Below, piece by piece: positions 33,327-45,353 of a DNA stretch of 64,000 bases. Within the stretch, counting starts at the first letter, position 1. Each line of letters starts with the position of its first letter. Both the position numbers and the translations under genes were made by a program. The DNA lies in the NCBI GenBank assembly GCA_950295325.1, contig OX485808.1, positions 18,620,527 through 18,684,526 on the forward strand, written 5' to 3'. This DNA is from Polytrichum commune (lineage: Eukaryota; Streptophyta; Polytrichopsida; Polytrichales; Polytrichaceae). The notes beneath the pieces are model-generated. The model worked only from the letters and a program-made list of their open reading frames with translations, made no database searches and was not told where the DNA came from.

Positions 33327-34301
33327 TGTCGCAACCCTTGCTAGCCCCCCCTTGACCATCTTGCCAATTTTCAATTCTAGCAAAGGTTACGAGTGGCTAA
33401 CCCTTCGCATACCGCCATGCTAATGGTTAGCTCCTCTAACCCCGGACCAATAGTTCATAGGAGGGAACCAACCCTCCTACTTTGCTTTCGGGACTCACCC
33501 CTTAATCGGTAACCCATTTCCCCAATGTGGACTTCCATCCATGGAAGTCCAATCCTATGTTGATCATCGCGTTGCCGGAGCAACACTACAACAACCCGAA
33601 CCATACTAGGCAACTATGGCCTCACAATGGGCCAATGCCCATGGAGGCCTTGCCGTTCGGCCTCGGGTGGGTGAGGCCACACCACCTCACCCATATAAGC
33701 CTCTAGGACTTCACGCGGGGCCCCTACCCCACCGTCAACCAACCTCTTGTCTCTCTACCAAGAGTTGGGGCCAAGTGGACATTTTCCCTTAGCCGCTGGG
33801 CCTAGAAGCCCCCAGCAGCTTCAGACCATCATAACTTCCTTGTATGATGTCTGATTCCAGCAACAAACCACTCCATCTTCATCTACGCTTCACGTAGATG
33901 CCGATGGACTCCTCACTTGCCCCATTCGGGCAAGTGCTGAGGAAGTTATGCCTGTTTGAACCTTGGCAGTCCCGGGAATCCCTCCCAGGCACTGCTGTAC
34001 CAGGGCGCTGTCCCGGGACAGCGCCCCACTCAAATGGCCATAACTCCTAGCTCACACCTCGGATTGAGGTGTTCTTGAGCATTCTAGAATCACCACGCCA
34101 TGAGCTACGCATAGCTCATGGCCTTACCCTTGTGCCTCCTAGTCTCCGTGGGTGGGAGGCGTTCCCAACGCCCGGGGCCCTCACCCACACTAGGATCACT
34201 TGGGCCCTCTCACCAACGGCGCCACAAGTCCCGGGTGTCACTCCGGGGTCCCCCTTGTGCCCATGGTGTTTCGGCCACTCCTCATGGAGAGGTGCGCGAC
34301 A
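33327..34301 (-). repeat. 3' LTR of E
   Basis: 975 bp, the intact palindrome included. Confidence 0.96.
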
Positions 34302-35114
34302 CTCACCCCCACCAAACGGAGTCGATGCCCTCATCGACTATACTCGTAGTCGGCACACCAATTCTCAAGTTGCCATCCTCTATGGTGCGGCATTGTGTTT
34401 ACCTTAGGGCGCGACCCCCACAATGCATCTTCAAATTTGGCATAGTCCCAAAGGTGTCGTTCCTAGGTGGTCCGTTAGCGACCTTGGATCTCTCCTCCAA
34501 GGACCTAACCTACACTAGACCCACCTACTTTGGGACTCACTTGGGTTGCCCCTCCTTTGGGGCCTCCCCCGTTAGGCTCCACTAGCCTAACATGACACAT
34601 CTAGGCGAGACCTCAACGCTTCCACTAAGTTGTCTCGGTTGCAACTCCGAGATGGCTTTCCATTGTTAAGCCACGCCTCGATCGCACGGGGGTGATGCCA
34701 AGTCCCGCCCGACTCGGTTCCCACTTTGCTCTTTCGAGACATGGGTTCATGACTCCCATGCGCCAACTTTCGTTAGCTCGCGGGTAGCACTTTTATGAGC
34801 ACGCGCCATCACCTTGTCCCCGCCCGGACAAGCCCACGGCTAAGAAGTTTTTTGGTTTTATCCAAGGCCCCTCCTAGCCATGGCCCCAATTACTCGGCTT
34901 ACCCAACCTAGTTTGGCATATCTATTCCCCCTCTTCCACTAACCAAGCACAAGTACAAGACTAGGACCTCATCTCGTACTTTTCTCTTTGCACCACTAAA
35001 GTTTGGACTTTATTCCCTCAAGCCAAAGAACAAGTTCATGTTGTGGAGCAATTAGCCTCGAAGCTAAGTGTGCTACTAGCGTCTCTCCCCCACTAAAGGA
35101 GATTGATGTCCTCA

Positions 35115-35261
35115 TCAATGCCTACGCTTCATTTTATTGGAATGTCTAGCCTTAGTTTCTTCAAAGTGCTTTACCAATTCCTTGGCGTTCATCATGTCTC
35201 TTGCCGCTACCCAAACGGCTTCTTTCTCATGGTATCCTCACCATTTCACCAAGTACTCCTT
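35115..35261 (-). pseudogene. Chromodomain relic of E
   Basis: Same E-Y-L-V-K-W-stop-G-Y-H-E-K-E-A-V-W layout. Confidence 0.75.
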
Positions 35262-35545
35262 TGTACATTTTCTTTCATTTTCACTTGGGCTTCCTACACT
35301 TGAGGATGCCCTCTTACCTCATGTTCCAAATGACCTCCACAAGGTCGGGACGTGGCCTAATCACTTGCTTGTGATCGGGCCACAAGGTGTCGTCCTAAAA
35401 TGACTTTCGTAATGAGACATGAAATGTCGGATGCACTTTGATGTCCGGCGGTAATTCCAACTTATACATGTCCTTGAACACTTGTTCCACAATGGAAAAC
35501 GAAGCTCCAATTTTGGACATGAACTTTTGGAGCGAGGCCTTCCGG

Positions 35546-36629
35546 CTAAGTGAAGTTGTTCACATTCAACAACACCTTTTGGCCCACCTCATACTCCACT
35601 TCGCGTCTTCCGGCATTTACTAGCACTCCGTAGCACCTTCGGGCTTTCTCCACCAACAACTTGGTCATCTCCAAGACTTGTTTACCATCCTTGGCCAAGT
35701 CCTCACCATCTTGGTTAAACTCTAGTGTTGAATGTGCCCCCTCGAGAGCTAGGTTAATAGGTTGGAGCGCATCCACTCCATAAGCCACCACCAAAGACCA
35801 CCCCTTGGTAGCCAAGTGCGTGGCTACATTGCAATTACACTCCGCTCGACCCACATAGTCCGCCCAATCTCTTTGGTCCGCCCCCACCAAGTTCCTCAAG
35901 TATTGCTTCAAGTCTCCATTCACACGCTTTGTTTTTCCATCCATTTGGGAATACACGGCCGTGCTAAACCTTAGTTTCAATACAACCTCCTTAGAGAAAT
36001 GCATTGAAAATGCACTTGTGAACTTTGGATCTTGATCCCACACAATCACTCTTGGCAACCTGTGGTGCCTCAACCATCCTTTGAGAAAAGGCTATGCGGT
36101 CTCCAACGCGGTGGCGGTTCCCACAATTGGCACCATGTGTGCCAACTTGGCAAACCACTCTACCATCAACAAGATGGCATCATACCCATGTGACTCCGGC
36201 AAACTTGTGATCAAGTCCATGCACATGCTATGCCATGGCGCCGACGGGATAGGCAACGGTTGCAAGAAACCGCCTTGCTTTTGGTAAGAGGCTCGGTTCA
36301 CTTTGCACTTTGATTCAAGCCTTCACAAAGTGGGCTATATCTTCCTTTGTGCACCGCCAATGGTACCTCCATGACACCATTCTATGGCGGTTTTTTCTTT
36401 CTCCTCTAAGGCCGGCAATAGGACTATCAAATTCCTCCTTCAAAACCGATAGCCTCAACTTGCCTTGTGGCACATACACCCAACTTTGCTTGCACTTGAA
36501 CAATCCGTCCGCCAACTTAACCTCTTTGAGCACCTTGCTCTTGCGAAGTTCACCTAAAAGTTTTTGTGCTTTTGGGGTAGTTAATTTACCCCTCCCGTAT
36601 CTTGCATCACAAGTTTCCTTCGCCGGCAC
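35546..36629 (-). pseudogene. Integrase relic of E
   Basis: Three open pieces (36315-36629, 36092-36301, 35546-36073) separated by the family-wide TGA and TAG. Near the third catalytic position it reads K-T-K-R-V-N, so the Glu is lost as in D and J. The first piece starts early (M-P-A-K-E-T) because a single base restores a frame here and in J. Confidence 0.87.
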
Positions 36630-36919
36630 ACATTAGCCACAAGGTTTGGATGGTTCTCATTGCTTGGAACTCATCCGGTCTACTTCACGCATCCGGCACC
36701 ACATTTCCACGGTCCGGTTTGTGGATCAAATCCACCTTCATAAGCGCCAAACTATCATGCCACCGCAATGACTTGGCGCTTACTTGCGCTTGAATGTCAA
36801 AATTCTTTTAGGACACATTGTCCATGTAGACCTTGCTTTGTGCGACCCCAAATAGTGTCGCCACATTTTCAAGCAATGTACTACGACAAAGAAGTTCTTT
36901 GTCATGAGTTGGTTGTCTT

Positions 36920-37600
36920 CTTTGACAACCATCGTGCTTCATGCTCCCATATGCAATGGCCATCCATCTTACATCAACAATCCGCCATTGGCAAAGTTAA
37001 TCAACCCCGTATGCACCTCAAAAGGTTTGTCAAGCTCCGCGAACTTGAGCACGGGCGTCTAAGAACACTTGCTCTGAAGCTCCCTAAAGACTTGGTGGCA
37101 AGGCTCATCCCACTCTTGGGATAGCCAATTCTTCCACAAGTCGGATAAGGTCGGATAACCATCAAGCTTAACGCTCTCAAATGCAATGGCCATCCATCTT
37201 ACATTAACCATCCGCCAATGGCAAAGTCACTCGCCCCCGTATGCACCTCAAAGGTTTGCCAACTCCACGAACTTGAGCACGGGCGGCGAAGAGAACTTGG
37301 TCTTAAGCTTCCCGAAGGCTTTGTGGCAAGGCTCATCCCACTCTTGGGATAACCATTTCTTGCACACGCCGGACAAGGTTCAACAACCATGGAGGTTAAT
37401 GCTCCCATAAGCAATGGTCATCCATCTTGGATCAACATCCGCTAATGGTAAAGTCCTTCGCCTCCATGTGCACCTCAAAATGCTTACGAAAATCCGGAAA
37501 CTTAACCACATCTTGTGAAGAGAACTTGCTCTTGAGCTCCCCAAAGGCTTGGTGACAAGGCTCATCCCACTCTTGGGATAGCCATTTTCCTCCATAAGTT
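36920..37600 (-). repeat. 229-bp tandem array of E, three units
   Basis: Markers at 37118, 37346 and 37575 (spacings 228, 229). Confidence 0.94.
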
Positions 37601-37859
37601 GATTAAGGTCCTAGCAACCTTCAAAAACTCTTGAATGAAGTGGTGGTAGTAGTTGGCTAGGCCAACAAATGACCTAAGAATTTTTTTGAATGAAGGGCCG
37701 ATTCTCCTTTTGGATTGCTTTGACATTCTTCATGTTCATCCACCAACGTCCTTTGTCACCACATACCTCAAGAACTCAATCTCTCGTTGAGCAAAGTTAT
37801 TTTTCACTCCTTGGCGGTAATTTTTTTGGGCAACACATTGGTGAATACATCCTTGTATC

Positions 37860-38370
37860 TCACCAACATCCCACCAATGTGATTTGGGGGAGCCCATCTT
37901 TCCTCGCCTCCCCATACGTTCTTTGGAGTTGCTCCAATTGAACCACGACAATTATATTTATATTTTGCATTTGGTCCATTAAGACCAAATTCAACTTGGG
38001 TCCTCCTACCATAGGAGTCCTTGTCAATTTGAACTTCAATTCTTTGCTATTATGACACATCATAATGCATTGCAAACACCCGGCTTGCACCTCACATCTA
38101 TCATGTGAGTTTCAAAGAAGGCGGCCTTCACAATGACATGCATTTCATCTATTTCACTTGGTGTGAAATTTTGACAAAAATCCAATGTCCCACATTGAAA
38201 GGTTACATGCATCGCGGCCTCCTTTCTCTCATGCGGTTCGCCCTTTCCAAACCGCACCTTGGTGGGCTTGCCTGCTCTATCAATTGGCAAGCCCCAACTC
38301 CCTTGTGAGCTTTGGGCTCATGAAAGAGTCCATTGCCTCTTTGTCAACTCATGAGACATATCTCCCATTC
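37860..38370 (-). pseudogene. Retropepsin relic of E
   Basis: Two overlapping frames (38060-38290 and 37860-38090) show a frameshift inside the protease; D-T-G reads D-K-E. Confidence 0.72.
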
Positions 38371-38419
38371 ATTTGAGCCTCAAGGTACAAAAGACTTGGC
38401 CTCGGCTTAAGGCTACTAG

Positions 38420-38745
38420 CCTTGGCCACAATGCCATCGTCTTACATTTGGTCCTCCGCAACTTGGCTTGGCTTGGTCCGCAAAGCCAACTTCAAACATT
38501 TCGTGCGCGGGACAAATTGGTTTGGTGCCACAAAACCAATTTCTAATAGTTTGTCCGCAAAACAAACATGTTTTGACTTGGTAGCACAAAGCCACCTTCC
38601 CACACTCCGTCCGCGGCACGAACATGAATTGCCTTGGTAGGACAAACCCACCTCCCAACATTCCGTCCGCGGCACAAGTATGATTTACTTTGGAAGCATA
38701 AAGCCACCTTTCAACATTCCGTCCGCGGCACCAACATGTTTTGCC
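38420..38745 (-). repeat. ~56-bp tandem array of E
   Basis: Six units; the 38416-38766 frame is open through all of them. Confidence 0.9.
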
Positions 38746-38789
38746 TAAGTAAAATGAACCAAACAATTTGCACTCATTTCTTTGGGACC

Positions 38790-39373
38790 TAATTTGGCTA
38801 AAGCCACTTGTGGTGATGCGCCGCCAAACTTCTCTTTGGGACCATCGGCTTCAATGCTCTTGCAAATTTGATGGTCCCCACCATGTCCTCAAGAAGCCTT
38901 GGGGACTTAAACAAGGCATCCACCACCCGCTTTTAAAACCCCACCTAAAAGGATGCATTTCTTAGAAAGCTCGTCCGTTTTAGGTGTATCCTTCATTTGT
39001 GCGTTTGAATAGCACACATAGGCCTTAAGAAGCCCCGGGTGCCTCATTAGCACCAAATTCATTCCAACATCAATACCTTCCAAGCATTTCGAATTGGAAT
39101 TTCAATCCAACATTAATGCCCTCCAAGGTTTTGGGTCCTTTCGGTATTCTAGGCCCCAAATGTTTTTTTGAGGTTTGAGGGAGCCTTTTTCAAAGCACTC
39201 CTCCATTTTCCTTACCAAATCCACCCTCATGCCCACCATTGTCATTAGAACCAATGGTATGGTCAAATTCCACTTGCACATGATCCTTGTTCCAATTTGA
39301 GCCTCACAACCTTTTGGAAACCCCGGGCTCACCATCATAACCCTCACGTTTGATAGCCATGTCTCCCTCAAAG
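38790..39373 (-). pseudogene. gag relic of E
   Basis: 39102-39371 on the minus strand reads R-E-T-W-L-S-N-V-R-V-M-M-V-S-P-G; it then breaks. Confidence 0.6.
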
Positions 39374-39397
39374 TGCTAGCTCAAATATTGGAACCCT

Positions 39398-39409
39398 GCT
39401 CTGATACCA
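39398..39409 (-). promoter_or_regulatory. Primer-binding site of E
   Basis: TGGTATCAGAGC on the minus strand, two bases from the LTR. Confidence 0.92.
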
Positions 39410-39411
39410 AG

Positions 39412-40386
39412 TGTCGCAACCCTTGCTAGCCCCCCCTTGACCATCTTGCCAATTTTCAATTCTAGCAAAGGTTACGAGTGGCTAACCCTTCGCATACCGC
39501 CATGCTAATGGTTAGCTCCTCTAACCCCGGACCAATAGTTCATAGGAGGGAACCAACCCTCCTACTTTGCTTTCGGGACTCACCCCTTAATCGGTAACCC
39601 ATTTCCCCAATGTGGACTTCCATCCATGGAAGTCCAATCCTATGTTGATCATCGCGTTGCCGGAGCAACACTACAACAACCCGAACCATACTAGGCAACT
39701 ATGGCCTCACAATGGGCCAATGCCCATGGAGGCCTTGCCGTTCGGCCTCGGGTGGGTGAGGCCACACCACCTCACCCATATAAGCCTCTAGGACTTCACG
39801 CGGGGCCCCTACCCCACCGTCAACCAACCTCTTGTCTCTCTACCAAGAGTTGGGGCCAAGTGGACATTTTCCCTTAGCCGCTGGGCCTAGAAGCCCCCAG
39901 CAGCTTCAGACCATCATAACTTCCTTGTATGATGTCTGATTCCAGCAACAAACCACTCCATCTTCATCTACGCTTCACGTAGATGCCGATGGACTCCTCA
40001 CTTGCCCCATTCGGGCAAGTGCTGAGGAAGTTATGCCTGTTTGAACCTTGGCAGTCCCGGGAATCCCTCCCAGGCACTGCTGTACCAGGGCGCTGTCCCG
40101 GGACAGCGCCCCACTCAAATGGCCATAACTCCTAGCTCACACCTCGGATTGAGGTGTTCTTGAGCATTCTAGAATCACCACGCCATGAGCTACGCATAGC
40201 TCATGGCCTTACCCTTGTGCCTCCTAGTCTCCGTGGGTGGGAGGCGTTCCCAACGCCCGGGGCCCTCACCCACACTAGGATCACTTGGGCCCTCTCACCA
40301 ACGGCGCCACAAGTCCCGGGTGTCACTCCGGGGTCCCCCTTGTGCCCATGGTGTTTCGGCCACTCCTCATGGAGAGGTGCGCGACA
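39412..40386 (-). repeat. 5' LTR of E
   Basis: 975 bp, no difference from 33327-34301 found by eye. Confidence 0.96.
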
Positions 40387-40816
40387 CCAAAGGCCTTTCT
40401 CCAAAAGTTCATGTCCAAAATTGGAACTTCGTTTTGCATTGTGGACCAAGTGTTCAAGGACATGTATAAGTTGGAATTACCGCCAGAGATCAAAGTGCAT
40501 CCGACATTTCATGTCTCATTACGAAAGTCATTTTAGGACGACACCTTGTGGCCCGATCACAAGCAAGTGATTAGGCCACGTCCCGACCTTGTGGAGGTCA
40601 CTTGGAACATGAGGTAGGAGGGCATCCTCAAGTGTAGGAAGCCCAAGTGAAAATGAAAGAAAATGTACAAAGGAGTACTTGGTGAAATGGTGAGGATACC
40701 ATGAGAAACAAACCGCTTGGGTGGCGGCAAGAGACATGGTGAACACCAATGAATTGGTGAAGCACTTTGAAGAAACTAAGGCTAAGGATTCCAATAAAAT
40801 GAAGCGTAGGCATTGA
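40387..40816 (+). pseudogene. Element B, integrase C terminus and chromodomain relic
   Basis: F-M-S-K-I-G then Y-K-L-E-L-P-P-E-I-K-V-H-P-T-F-H-V-S-L-R-K-S-F-stop; the stop stands where relatives continue to D-T-L-W-P-D. The chromodomain (40670-40816) has TGA after K-W and H-E-K-Q-T-A-W. Confidence 0.78.
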
Positions 40817-41062
40817 TGAGGACATCAATCTCCTTTACTGGGGGAGAGACGCTAGTAGCACACTTAGCTTCGAGGTTAATTGCTCCACAACATGAACTTG
40901 TTCTTTGGCTTGAGGGAATAAAGTCCAAACTTTAGTGGTGCAAAGAGAAAAGTATGAGATGAGGTCCTAGTCTTGTACTTGTGCTTGGTTAATGGAAGAG
41001 GGGGAATAGACATGCCAAACTAGGTTGGGTAAGCCGAGTAATTGGGGGCCATGGCTTGGAGG

Positions 41063-42038
41063 TGTCGCAACCCTTGCTAGCCCCCCCTTGACCATCTTGC
41101 CAATTTTCAATTCTAGCAAAGGTTACGAGCGCTAACCATTCGCATTCCGCCATGCTAATGGTTAGCTCCTCCTACCCCGGACCTTATAGTTCATAGGAGG
41201 GAACCAACCCTCCTACTTTGCTTTCGGGACTCACCCCTTAATCGGTAACTCATTTCTTGGATGTGGACTTCCATCCATGGAAGTCCAATCCTATGTTGAT
41301 CATCGCGTTGCCGGAGCAACACTACAACAACCCGAACCATACTAGGCAACTATGGCCTCACAATGGGCCAAAGCCCATGGAGGCCGTGCCGTTCGGCCTC
41401 GGGTGGGTGAGGCCACACCACCTCACCCATATAAGCCTCTAGGACTCTACACGGAGCCCCTACCCCACCGCCAACCAACCTCTTGTCTCTCTACCAAGAG
41501 TTGGGGCCAAGTGGACATTTTCCCTTAGCTGCTGGGCCTAGAACCCCCCCAGCAGCTTCAGACCATCATAACTTCCTTGTATGATGTCTGATCATAACAA
41601 CCAACCACTCCATCCTCATCTACGCTTCACGTCGATGCCGATGGACTCCTCACTTGCCCCATTCGGGCAAGTCTTGAGGAAGTTATGCGTGTTTGAACCT
41701 TGGCAGTCCCGGGAATCACTCCCAGGCACTGCTGTACCAGGGCGCTGTCCCGGGACAGCGCCCCACTCAAATGGCCATAACTCCTAGCTCACACCTCCGA
41801 TTGAGGTGTTCTTGAGCTTTCTAGAATCACCACGCCATGAGCTACGCATAGCTCATGGCCTTACCCTTGTGCCTCCTAGTCTCCGTGGGTGGGAGGCGTT
41901 CCCAACGCCCGGGGCCCTCACCCACACTAGGATCACTTGGGCCCTCTCACCAACGGCGCCACAAGTCCCGGGTGTCACTCCGGGGTCCCCCTTGTGCCCA
42001 TGGTGTTTCGGGCACTCCTCATGGAGAGGTGCGCGACA
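41063..42038 (-). repeat. F: solo LTR inside B
   Basis: 976 bp with perfect TSD GGAGG on both sides (41058-41062, 42039-42043) and no internal region, the mark of LTR-LTR recombination after insertion. Confidence 0.95.
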
Positions 42039-42593
42039 GGAGGGGCCTTGGATAAAACCAAGAAACCTCTTAGCAGTGGGCTTGTCCGGGCGGGGACAAG
42101 GTGATGGCGCGTGCTCATAAAAGTGCTACCCACGAGCAAACGAAAGTTGGTGCATGGGAGTCATGAACCCATGTCTCGAAAGAGCAAAGTGGGAACCGAG
42201 TCGGGCGGGACTTGGCATCACCCCCGTGCGATCGAGGCGTGGCTTAACAATGGAAAGCCATCTCGGAGTTGCAACCGAGACAACTTAGTGGAAGCGTTGA
42301 GGTCTCGCCTAGATGTGTCACGTTAGGCTAGTGGAGCCTAACGGGGGAGGCCCCAAAGGAGGGGCAACCCAAGTGAGTCCCAAAGTAGGTGGGTCTAGTA
42401 TAGGTTAGGTCCATGGAGGAGTTCCAAGGTCGCTAACGGACCACCTAGTAACGACACCTTTGGGACTATGCCAAATTTGAAGATGCATTGTGGGGGTCGC
42501 GCCCTAAGGTAAACACAATGCCGCACCATAGAGGATGGCAACTTGAGAATTGGTGTGCCGACTACGAGTATAGTCGATGAGGGCATCGACTCC

Positions 42594-42609
42594 GTTTGGT
42601 GGGGGTGAG
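42594..42609 (+). promoter_or_regulatory. Polypurine tract of B
   Basis: GTTTGGTGGGGGTGAG directly before the 3' LTR. Confidence 0.78.
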
Positions 42610-43586
42610 TGTCGCGCACCTCTCCATGAGGAGTGCCCGAAACACCATGGGCACAAGGGGGACCCCGGAGTGACACCCGGGACTTGTGGCGCCGTTGGTG
42701 AGAGGGCCCAAGTGATCCTAGTGTGGGTGAGGGCCCCGGGCGTTGGGAACGCCTCCCACCCACGAAGACTAGGAGGCACAAGGGTAAGGCCATGAGCTAT
42801 GCGTAGCTCATGGCGTGGTGATTCTAGAATGCTCAAGAACACCTCAATCCGAGGTGTGAGCTAGGAGTTATGGCCATTTGAGTGGGGGGCTGTCCCGGGA
42901 CAACGCCCTGGTACAGCAGTACCTGGGAGTGATTCCCGGGACTGCCAAGGTTCAAACAGGCATAACTTCCTCAAGATTTGCCCGAATGGGGCAAGTTAGC
43001 AGTCCATCGGCATCTACGTGAAGCGTAGATGAAGATAGAGTGGTTCGCTGTTATGATCAGACATCATACAAGGAAGTTATGATGGTCTGAAGCTGCTGGG
43101 GGGGTTCTAGGCCCAGCAGCTAAAGGAGAATGTCCACTTGGCCCCAACTCTTGGTAGAGAGACAAGAGGTTCGTTGACGGTGGGGTAGGGGCCCCGCGTA
43201 AAGTCCTAGAGGCTTATATGGGTGAGGTGGTGTGGCCTCACCCACCCGAGGCCGAACGGCAAGGCCTCCATGGGCTTTGGCCTATTGTGAGGCCATAGTT
43301 GCCTAGTATGGTTCGGGTTGTTGTAGTGTTGCTCCGGCAACGCGATGATCAACATAGGATTGGACTTCCATGGATGGAAGTCCACATTGGGGAAATGGGT
43401 TACCGATTAAGGGGTGAGTCCCGAAAGCAAAGTAGGAGGGTTGGTTTCCTCCTATGAACTATTGGTCCGGGGTTAGAGGAGCTAACCATTAGCATGGCGG
43501 TATGCGAAGGGTTAGCCACTCGTAACCTTTGCTAGAATTGAAAATTGGCAAGATGGTCAAGGGGGGGCCTAGCAAGGGTTGCGACA
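42610..43586 (+). repeat. 3' LTR of B
   Basis: 977 bp followed by GAGAG, pairing with the 5' LTR at 13493. Confidence 0.95.
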
Positions 43587-44303
43587 GAGAGAGGGGGAGA
43601 GGGAGAGGAAGGTGAGGATAGGGTGAGAGGATTAGCACCTCCAATCACAATCCCTTAACCTTCACCTTCAAAGTAGGGACTAATCCCTTTCCACCAAGCT
43701 TCCTTCTTCCTAAACTAACAAGAGGGATCCAAAAGTGGGCATTTAACCCGCGTAGCTCACCTTGCCTCACCTTACCCCTTACTTACATAATCAAGGCATG
43801 AACGAAGCTATTTTGCGAGCGGGGAGCAGTGAGCGGTGAGCAGTAAGTTTTGGATTTTTGAGATCAAAAAATAGATTAGAGTTCATTGAAGATTAAAAAA
43901 ATCCTATTTTTGCAAATTAATTTCTAATTATAGTAAAATTTAGGACCTATTACCGTGGGAAATTCGTCCACGGTGATCGTTGCAAAGTTGTTTTTGGGAT
44001 GTACTTCGAGAGTGGGAAATGATGAAATATGGTGGTAGCTTGTTAGGGTATGTAAAATGTAATGAGTTGTAATCAATATTGACAAACATTGTGGAGTATT
44101 TCTATGCAGCAAAAATCAACTACATTGGCATTTTTTGAGATGAGTGAGATTGAAGATTAAGTCAAGAAAAGTAGAGAAGGTTGTGAGCCACTCAAACCGC
44201 TAACGGGTTGAATTAAGGCCCACAATCTACAAAAATGAAGAAGTTAGTGGTTAGAATTAGTCAATATATAGGTGACTGTTAGTTTTTGAGACATCCGCCT
44301 GTG

Positions 44304-44361
44304 GATGCGAGTTGTGTAAGAGACTGGTATTAGGTCTGGACCAATCCGGGTTCGAATCCGG
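44304..44361 (+). other. tRNA-like A/B box pair, possible SINE head or tRNA relic
   Basis: GGTTCGAATCC (44349-44359) matches the Pol III B box exactly and sits in a short CCGG/CCGG stem. GATGCGAGTTGTGTAAGAGAC (44304 on) resembles a tRNA D-arm/A box. No full cloverleaf can be folded. A SINE is plausible, but tail and TSD were not identified. Confidence 0.35.
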
Positions 44362-44660
44362 TTGGTTACATTGACTGGTGCTATCCCAAATTGAGCTAGT
44401 GATAAAGCAGGAATAATCTATAGGCGGATACAGAGAAGGTGTTACTATGCGGTTGTGCGTAGATCCTTGTCAAGTAGTTTTTATCTTTTAGAAACATGTT
44501 ATTATTTACCCACGTGAAGTAATCAAACCGCTCGCGGTTGGATTAACATTTGTGGCCTAAGTAGAAAGGAAGTCAGTAAATAGAAATTAGATTTAGATCA
44601 ATTAATTGGTATGAAGAAATTTAGACAAGGGATGAAGAACATCAAAAGACATCGTCGGAG

Positions 44661-44840
44661 GGATGAATGACAGCGGAGGACGACACCGAATAGGTGAATG
44701 ACAACGTAGGACGACGTGGAATGGATGAAGGACAACGTAAGACGACGTAGAATGGATGAAGGACAACGTAAGACGACGTCGAATGGATAAATGACAATGT
44801 GGGACGACGTTGAATGGATGAAAGACAACGTAGGACGACC
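44661..44840. repeat. 31-bp tandem repeat, about 5.8 units
   Basis: GGATGAA...GACGACGT units start at 44661, 44692, 44723, 44754, 44785 and 44816, all exactly 31 bp apart. No function recognised. Confidence 0.93.
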
Positions 44841-45353
44841 CCTAAGGAACCAAGTTTTGAACGAAGTAGTGGACGAAGTTGCCTTGACATCAACACATAA
44901 GTGCGGCTTGAAACTCATACAAAACAAGAAGTTAGAGGGGCTTGTGTATGATCGGAGAGGACCAGGTGGTAGATGTGGTGTACGATGAGAGAGGAGTGAG
45001 GTATAATACCATTTATAGGTATAAGTGTACTATTCGTGTCTTGTAAGGATAAACTTGTGCGGAGGATGAAGTCAAGAAAGAACTATCACTCTCTCAGTGT
45101 TTGAAGTAGAGTGGATAGAAGAAATTGTCGAAAGAAGTGACTTGCTTGATTTGTTTCTAGTCCAAAAGTGTTTATACGCAGTAGCTGTAAGATACCTAAG
45201 GTTTCTAGATTATTAGAATGAAATTAAAATGAAGCTTCCAATTTAAGAAACACAGTATTACATAAAATATCTTGTAGTGGCCCTTTTAGTCTCACTACTT
45301 CATGATTAAATCAAATGCTGCATACATACGTTTCTTTGACGATACACTGAACT

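Larger units (their letters stand above)
33327..40386 (-). mobile_element. Element E: uninterrupted minus-strand copy inside B
   Basis: 7,060 bp with TSD CCAAA (33322-33326, 40387-40391). The two LTRs look identical, so this is one of the youngest insertions. 3' LTR 33327-34301; 3' untranslated region about 34318-35114 (no gene); chromodomain relic; integrase relic; three-unit array; RT scar about 37790-37835; protease, 56-bp array, gag; primer site; 5' LTR 39412-40386. Confidence 0.95.
13493..43586 (+). mobile_element. Element B: plus-strand copy split by insertions C (with D), E and F
   Basis: Bounded by the TSD GAGAG (13488-13492 and 43587-43591). Removing C, E, F and their duplicated TSDs leaves about 6.83 kb. 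Order: 5' LTR 13493-14468, primer site 14471-14482, gag relic, 56-bp array, protease relic, RT scar, two-unit 229-bp array, RNase H relic to 16834; [C]; RNase H end and integrase 32046-33326; [E]; integrase end, chromodomain and 3' untranslated region 40387-41062; [F]; rest of the 3' untranslated region 42039-42609; 3' LTR 42610-43586. The two LTRs differ by two substitutions and one indel by eye. Confidence 0.93.
43587..45350. other. Right flank of B: AT-rich intergenic DNA
   Basis: Continues the sequence cut at 13492 (purine-rich GAGAGGGGGAGAGGG). No ORF supported. It holds a tRNA-like promoter motif near 44304-44361 and a 31-bp tandem repeat at 44661-44840. Confidence 0.6.

Noticed and set aside
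43587-45350. Protein-coding gene across the 31-bp repeat (frames at 44598-44927).
   Set aside because: The frames exist only because the repeat unit lacks stops; no conserved protein features outside the repeat.
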